Shown piece by piece: positions 16,566 through 25,500 of a stretch of DNA of 30,826 nucleotides (its first letter is position 1; each line of letters begins with the position of its first letter). The notes beneath the pieces are model-generated. The model worked only from the letters and a program-made list of their open reading frames with translations. It was not told the origin of the DNA and made no database searches. Source of the DNA: a virus; the IMG/VR virus record IMGVR_UViG_3300020408_000027, positions 1-30,826 of that record; one strand, written 5' to 3'. The translations under genes and the position numbers were made by a program.

Positions 16566-19500
16566 CTATCCCAGGTCCTTTCTGAGAGATCCGTTGTCTC
16601 TCAAACCGAATCCCCGTCTTTGGATAGTGGGGAATGTTGACAATCCAGCATCAACTCTCAAACCAGTTACACCAATAGCAATCGGAGAAGATGCTCTATT
16701 AAATCCAGAAAGTCTGCCCCAGGAAAGTATTCCTTGTGGGACTGTCAAACTACCTGTGGTGGTAAGACCAGTATGTGTAGTCGTAGAAAGAATATTGCAA
16801 GTAGCAACTCCAGTCGTCGCAGTTGTATGAAGATCATTAACAATATAAATGTTGTCCAGGAACGTTGTTCCGATGGCAACGATTGAATTGTCGGAACCAT
16901 TGATGGATATAACACCATCACCAACACTAGTGTTCTTGACGAAGATTGGATAACCTTCTTGAAGTCCTGTGGTGCTAGACGCTGTAAAACTAAACGCAAG
17001 AGCAAGAGCGTTTCCGCCAGTTCCGACCGCTGTGGCAATACCAGTAATCGTTGCAGCAAAACCAGCAACGGCAGTGATTCCAGTCAAACTTTCAACAGAA
17101 AGTGCTGGTGTAGAAACCAGAACTTGTGGAGGTGCTGTGCGTGTATAACCAAAACCAGCGTTAGTTACGGAAGCAGAGTTAATAAAATCGTTGACAATAG
17201 TGACTGTGCCTGTAGCAGTTGTACCAACACCAACACCCACTGCCTTCGGTGCAGCAATCTTAAGTGTTGCTGAACCAGAATAACCAGCACCACCTTCAGT
17301 TACATCCAAGGAACTGATCGTTCCTGTGGAAGAAACTACAGCAGTGACAGCGGCAGATACATGTTCTGTTGACGTGTTTACAAGCAATCCATTGACACTG
17401 GTGATATTGATAGAAGACTCATTTTCCTCATAATTGAATAATTGTGCGTCATCAACAAATATTTCAGTTGCAGATGCAGAAATGTCACCAATAACTCTTG
17501 CAGTAGGATAGACTTGACCTTCAATGGAATCTCTTGACTTATTAACAAGTTCACCACCAAGTCTCTGATCCACCTTCTTCTTAATCCAGGTAAGTGGTTT
17601 AAAGTTAGTTTCATCAATACCAAGACCAGCGTAGATGTTTGTTTCTACTGTGTCGGAATTATTGATATTGTAAGTTGTTCTAGGATCTTGAGCAAGACTA
17701 TTATCAGTCTTCTGCATCTGCAGGAGATCTCCAGTTTCAACGGTAGTGTTAACATTTACGATGACACTATCAGTTCCTCTAGTTCCTCTATAGAAGAAGA
17801 TATCAATATTATCGTTTGAAGTTGGTGCAGTTGTGAATACAATTGACGTACCACCAACAAACTGATAATGAACATTTGGTTGCTGGATAACACCATTTAC
17901 ATAGATTAGAAGAACTGCTTCAAGATCAATTACCGAAGAGTCTGGATTATTCCTATCAACTTCAAAACTTAGAAGTTCACCCTTATAATTCAGTGGGAAT
18001 CTGACACGAGATCCATTAATAAGATCAGAGATAGAATCAATGTAATCAAGTTCACCAAATTGCCAAGCGGCAAATTTGTCGTTAAAGATGTCCAGAACTT
18101 CAAATTCTGGTTCATTTACCATAGAAGGAAGACCTTTGGCAGTTACAAGACCAACTGGTTTGAACTTATCACCAATTCTAAATCCATATCCATTTCTAGC
18201 AATATTGAAGTTTTTAACCTCAAAGAGAGTAGAACCAATTCCAACTGCTGTTATCGCAGAACCAACTTCAACATTAAGAAGGAGACCACTACCAGAATCA
18301 GTTGTTGCACCCTGACCAAGACGAGAAACTCCAATGATTGGTAGATTTTCATAGGAAGGTGATGGAATATTGATAGTTGGATTAGAACTATATCCTGTTC
18401 CCCCATTAGTTACGTTGAACGCGAGAGATCCACCAGCACCAACTGTAACTGTAACAGCAGCGGCGTTACCAGTATGATTTGGATCAGTAATTCCAATAGC
18501 AACAGATCCACGGTATCCAGATCCGAGAATGTCAGTAGCACCAGCTCCAATAGACTGAATTACACCACCAGAGACAAATGCTGTTACAGAAGCGCCAACA
18601 AGAGGAGCAATTCCAAGACCTTGAGTAGATCCAAGTGAAACGATCATTCCACCTCTTGGAAGTTGATTCTTGTTTACATCAGTTTCTGAAATAACAAGAT
18701 CATCATTCGAATCTTTTACGCCAGTGAAAACTACATTGGAAGCACCACCACTCTCTGTGAAACTGTAGTTTCCTCCAGTATTGTTATCAGTTGTTGGAGT
18801 TTGGAACATGTTGTTGATGAATACCAAACCACTACCAGTTTCAATGCCTGTTGTATTAGCACCACCAACAGTCAGACGATAAGTTGCACCGATACCAGTA
18901 AATTGTCTAGTGATGTCATCGTAAATTTGGTTAGATGCATAATCATTTCTCAAATATACTCTACCATTGAAGGTAGACTTATGGAATGGAATATTACTGT
19001 TATCAACCAGTTCTTGAGTATTACCTCTAGGTGCTTCAGTGAAGTGAATCTTACTTCTGGTCATATTGTAAGAACCTTGGAAAACTCTGATAGTAGATCC
19101 GTCAGTATGTGTAGTTGCCAAAGTTCCAACAAATCCTCTCTCAGTCTTAACAACATTGAAAGAACCTGTCCCCGTAATAGGTCCGATAGTTGTGGTTCCA
19201 AGACCTACAGCGTTAACCTTAACAAACTCATCATCAACCTTTAGAACATCTCCTGGGAGAATAGAGGAGATTCCAGAAATACCAAAGTATGTTGCACCAA
19301 CAGAAATAGATCCACCGTTATTATTAAGAGTGTAGTTAATTGGAGTGAATGCCAAAGGAGATCTTGAAACGCCATCAATGGTAATCAGAGACTTCTCAAG
19401 TTTCTTCTCCATTTCAAGGGTGTGACCATTTCCACTACCAGCAGAGTTGAATGTGACTGCTGCACCAGTCTTGCTTGTTGCAAGTTTAAATTCATTATTA

Positions 19501-22500
19501 TTGATCTTGATAGCATATACAGTAGATGGAAGAATATTACCATCAGACATAACCATAGATGTATGAGCACCACCAATAAAAGTAGATCTTGGCGTATATG
19601 TTAATTTTTCACGATCACTAAAGAAGTGATCAGCAATTGTAAATACACCCGTTCCCAGATTCACTACGGAAGAAATTCCAGGATTGAATTGCTTTTCAAA
19701 TACTGGAACACTATTGTGCTTGACATCAAAGTCAACCTTGTTAGTTCTATCACCATTGATAGAATCAAACTGAGAGGTTTTCAGTTGTTCATTTGCAGAT
19801 CCATAAGTCAATGTTGCAGGAACATTGTTCAAATCTTTTTCTGTTTGAATAATTTCGCTGTAAATTTGAACGGTGATATCATCGCTAATATTGGCATCTG
19901 GGTGGAATATCAGAACAAAGTTACTGCCGCTGATATCAGCACCAAATGTACCAATACCCATAGTACTGCCGATAGACAAATGTGGATATTGTACCGTGAA
20001 GGCGTTTGTATCATTATGATTGAATAATACCTGATGCAGTGCAGATGTATTACCATAAGATACTTTTGCAGTAGATTTAACTGTTGTTACATCTGCCTTG
20101 TCATAAGTCAATACCGTAGAAATTCCAGTTCCTGAGAATGTGGAGAATTTAGTTTCAAGACGACCTTCTCTGACAGAACTGTCTGGTTGACCACTTGCTT
20201 TAAAAGTATGAGTACCAATTCCAGCACCGACTGTATTGAATCCAACAATTCTGGAGCGAACAAGAACATTATTAGACTCGGTATTCTCAAAATTCAACTT
20301 AAGAACACCAGATGCAATGTTGCTGGTGAAAGTTCCTATAAACTTTGGAGAATATCCTAAAGTGCTATTATCAAAGAAGAAGTCTGATCTGTAAGTATCA
20401 GTTCCATCATGATCAACAAACATATCAACAATAGTCTTGTCCTTAGTAACCGTGTCAATAAGTTCAATATTAGCAAATAAAGATTCAGTGCCGCTTGAGG
20501 AACCCTCAAAAACTAATCCTGTAGAACCAACTCCAACGGAAACATTGTTTCCAATCAGATTAACAAATCCGACTGATTGTGTACCAACACCGGCAAGGGT
20601 TGTGTTAAAGTTGTTCTTTATAAATTTGACATCCAAATCATCATTGAAAGGATCGTCTGGGGTAAGTCTCAGTGAAACATTATCAAAAGCATCCTTAAAT
20701 GCCTGAATATCAGCAAAGTCATCTTTTGTGTTGTGAATAGATGCTTTCTCAACAGTAATTAAATCATCAGTTTTTGTATTTACAACAATCAGTTCAGTCG
20801 CTTGAAGATCTTTGCTATTTGGTTTGATTATCTGAACCAAATATCTGCTGTATCCATCATTAGCAATGAACTTATCAATATCACGATAAAGAGTCGTATT
20901 AGCATTCTGTTGGTTAGAGAATTGACTATTGAAGTTATCAATCGTCAGAACTCTGTTGGTCTTACATTCAATGTAATCAGAAAGTCTCTTATTTTGGAAC
21001 TTAATAAACTTGGACTTGTTGTTTGACGCATTAATATCAATAGCAAAATCAAAGAAATTGACAGCATCAACTCTCATCGTGGTTCCATTTGCATTGAGGT
21101 TGATGATATCAATCAAGGCAGTGCTATTCGCAGAAGTGCTTGTTGCTGTAGAGACTGTTCCTTCTGTCGTAATTCCAGTATCAGCAAAGTTTTTCAATCC
21201 AGAGGAGTGGAGAATTCTATTAACAGGATTCACCCAATCTTCAAATTCTATTGGACTCTTAATACTATAGGACAGGTTTTGATAGTAATCATTGTTGGGG
21301 ATGACTTGATAATCCTCATTCAACTTACCCGTGTCATTTGACCAACCATAATCTGTTTCAAGAGAGTAATCAACTTCAAAAATACCAGTATTTTCATCAA
21401 CTTTGTTGACAGTCGCTATTGTGCCAGAATTTTTTCCGACAATCACATCATTTTCAGATAACTCATAAGTCCCATAAACTTTAATCGCATCATTAAGATT
21501 ATTAGTAACTACCAGATCTACTTCAGTATAAGTGTTTCCAGACTTTATAAAGAGGGATTCTCCAACAATAAACTCTAATGGAGTTTGTACAACAGTAAAT
21601 GTGGGATAGTTGTTTTTGTTAACAAGGGTCGCAAAAGTGCTTTGACCATCAGTTTGAGCAACACCAGCGTTAGTTGCGTAAGGAGAAATATCAAATTCAA
21701 CCTCTGCAGGATTAGTATTTCTGTATGCAGTTACTTTAAAGAAGTTGTAAGAATAATCTTGGGAGTTGAATCCTGTACCTGTGGTAGATGCTAAAGAAAT
21801 ATTCTCGGCATATACAAAGTCATTTACAGCAAATGGTGCCGTAGCAGTTGTAAATCCAAGAGTTGGAGTTGCCAGAACACAAGTCACGACACCGGCAGGT
21901 GACGAGAAAACACTATTAACACCAACACCGTTACTGTTGTTTACAGAGAATACTTTAGATTCCGTATCAGAAAGACCCTTAGGAACATCAAGTATTTCAA
22001 TCTTATTAATAGATGAACCCTGCATCTTAGCAATGAGGGTTCCATTGTCATAAGCAGATCCTGTATCGGGGTTGACAAGAACAAGATCTGGAGGAGACGT
22101 GAATCCAGAACCACCAGATGTTATTGTTATGCCAGAAATAGTATTTCTGTTAACAACCGTAATATTTGGTGAGATGTAAACTTCTGGACTCAGTGTTCTA
22201 TCTGCAGAAAAATCAAATCCTGCATCTTGTATGGTGACTTGATTAATTCTACCAAGAGTTGTGGATGTAGGAATTACATCAGCATTGATACCTGCTGTAG
22301 ACGCAATACTTACAAACTTAGGCAGTCTCTTATAACTTGCTCCACCAAAAGTGATTTCCAATTTATCAACACCACCAAGAGCTCTTGGTGAAGAAGTAGA
22401 ATATTTAAGAACACTTGTGGACGATTGATTATAGTCAAGATCTTCTGGAACACTCTTGAGGGAAACAGTAAATACAGTTTCACCAACTCCGGTAACACTA

Positions 22501-25500
22501 TAAGTTCCAGAATAAGTGCTATCAATAAAATTGATTTCAGAATAGTTTGTTACCTCAGTATCAGCAGTGCTAATGTATCCTGCCTTGTCTAGTTGATAGT
22601 AAACTTTGGATGGAAGGTTCTTATCAAAGTTGAGAGTAACCGTTGATGCAGTAACTGTATTAGCAATACCAACAGTTCCTACACCTACTGTGCTAAAAGT
22701 TGTAGAAGATCCAATAGAAACTAATTCATTCTTGAAATCGCGATCATAATAAAGTCTGAAGTTATAACCACTTAAGGAGGAATCGTTTACATTGAATACC
22801 AAGTTGTTATCTCTAACAACATTCAATCTTGGGTTGATTGGAGACAATTCTTGACTGGAACCACCAGTAGATCCAAAACTAACCACGGTTGGTGGATTGG
22901 AAATTGCATCAAACCTTGTATTAGCAAGATTGATAGTATTGTCATCAATTCTGTAAACAAAGTAAGATCCGGTGGAAAGACCAGATATGATCAGATCAGA
23001 ATCATAAAATACCTTGTCACCTGTCCTGAGACCATGCTCAGTGAGTGTCAATCTATTTGTGGAGGTGTTTACTGCAGTTGAAGTGAATCCGATTGGATTG
23101 ACAAGTAACTTATCATTTGCAGAGTTATACTTAAGGTATACGGAAACTGATGTGCCAATACCAACTGATTGCCCAGAATTAACGCTCAGATTTACAGTAT
23201 CACCGTTAATCAGACCATGTGCTGTAGAAACAGCGACTTTTGCTCTAATTTTTTCTACCTTAGCAGTTACTTGAGTTTTATTTGAAGTTAAAGAGTATCT
23301 GTAATCTCTACTATCCGCATTTGACGTTATATTTCTGAAGAACAAACCTTCAGTATTTGTGGTGAGACCAACTTGAGTACAGAGACCAATGATATCATCA
23401 GTCTTTTTGACAACAAATAAAGTTTGAGTGTTTCCACTTTGAGGAATACTATAAGTTGCGCTAGTGTTGGTGTTAGAAACCGTAAATCCTTGTGAACCCG
23501 CAAATCTCTCAAATGTAACTTGTTCACCAGTTTTGAAGGGATGGTTAGGTAAGTAAATTCCCTGAGTTGGTACAGAAATTGTATATTGGCGACTTCCAGT
23601 AAAATATCCCTTGGAAGAGGAAGCTCCAACAGTGGTTCCAATACCTACAGACTGAATACTGTTGAAAAATACCTTATCATTTACAGCAGAGTCAAAATAT
23701 GGAACATTTACAGGTAAAGTAAATTTACTAGGAGATACAAATACATCAGTGTTAGCTGTATGTGCGGCACCTACAATGCCTCTCAAGACTCTAACTACCT
23801 TCTTGTCTGGATATGTCCCTAAAACAGATAAAGTCTCTGTGCCGATGCCTAGAGTGCTTCCTACAGAGATGGAATCAACAACTCTGTTGACAAATATATC
23901 GGTAACAAAACCAACTATGGAGTTAGCCGCGACTTGAACGGAAAGACGAGTTCTTTCTGAGGAAACTCCAATTTTATGAGATTTCGTAAGACCAGAAATG
24001 AATGTAGATAATCCAGAAACTGCAATTTGATCGTTATCAAAGTATCCATGAGATGGATCTATGTTGACAGATACTACACCACTTTTCTCCCAAACAAGAA
24101 CTGCATTTTGATGACTTTGAATCGTGGTGTTTAAATCTACTATAGACTTACCAGTGACTCTACTAACATAAGCAGAAAGTCCACCGCCATTAGTTCCTTC
24201 ATTATCAAATGTTGCAATTTCTCCAACTCTGTAATCTGTTCCAGAATTATTAATCTTGAATCCATCTACAGATCCTCTAGTGATGGAATCAATTACAGCA
24301 CTTTGAACTAGAACTTCATTTGGTTCGGAAACAAAATCGTTAGTAGCAAATTTATCACCAGCAACATAAGGGAGAGTATTTCTTCGTAAGTCCGAAGAGT
24401 TAAAGTCAAACGTTTGATTAATATTCTGAGTTACTGGAACGGAGGAATAAGTTCCGCCAATAAAGAATGGGAACTTGCTATTTTTACCATCACTGGTTAT
24501 TGTCGCATGATAAGCGTAAACTCCATTTGGATATTCTGGAGTTTTGGCATATCTTCCATTATGCTCATCAAGATCACCAGAGTCTGTAAACTTGTAGTCT
24601 TCTACAAAGAATCCAGCAGAAAATCCAGAAGGTCTATCAGAAACTTCAGCAGTTGCTAATTCATAACTACTTGTAAGAATTTTAATACCCGAGTTTACGT
24701 CCGAAGGATCTGTATAGGCATAACCACCATAGATTGGATTGCCATCATATGCCCAACCAATGATTGGAGAGTGTGTTCCGCCAATATCTCCAAAAGTATC
24801 AGCACCGATAGCAGTGGAATATCCTACCAATCCATATCCAAGTTTTTCTTCAGTTTCAACTAAAATTTCATCACCAAATCTAGTGTGAGCGTTGCAGACT
24901 AAATCTCTAACTTCAACATCAACAACACCATTAGATCCAGCAGAAGTTACAATTACTGAAGTGGTATTTTGGACATAACCCGCACCACCAGTGAGAACTA
25001 CAACATTAGTAATTTTTCCACCACTAACAATCGCTCTAAGTTTTGCTCCAACACCCTCACCCTCAACTTTGAGATCTGGCGCAGATGAATACTCACTACC
25101 AGGATTAGTGACCTGTACAGAAACAACTTTCCCACCAGAGATTAATGGTTTTAACTCTGCATTCTTACCATTTTTAATCTTGATGTCTGGTTTTTTGTGG
25201 AAGTTCAGGATTGTTGATCCATAACCTGTTCCAGTCTCATACAAGTAAAGATCAACAATCTCACCTCTTACTGATGGAGTTGCTGTGATAACTCCAGATA
25301 CACCATCAAACTCCGCATTAACTGTAATTGTTACTGGAGGATAAGCAAAGTTTTGAATACCAGTTCCTACACCAGTAATGTTTACATGCTGTCTCTTAGT
25401 GTAATCAGTTGTATTTGTTCCACCAACTCCAGCATTTGCAAGTCTGAAAGAGTGATCGTCAATCTTCAATACTTGATACTGCACACTGGTGGTCAATCCA

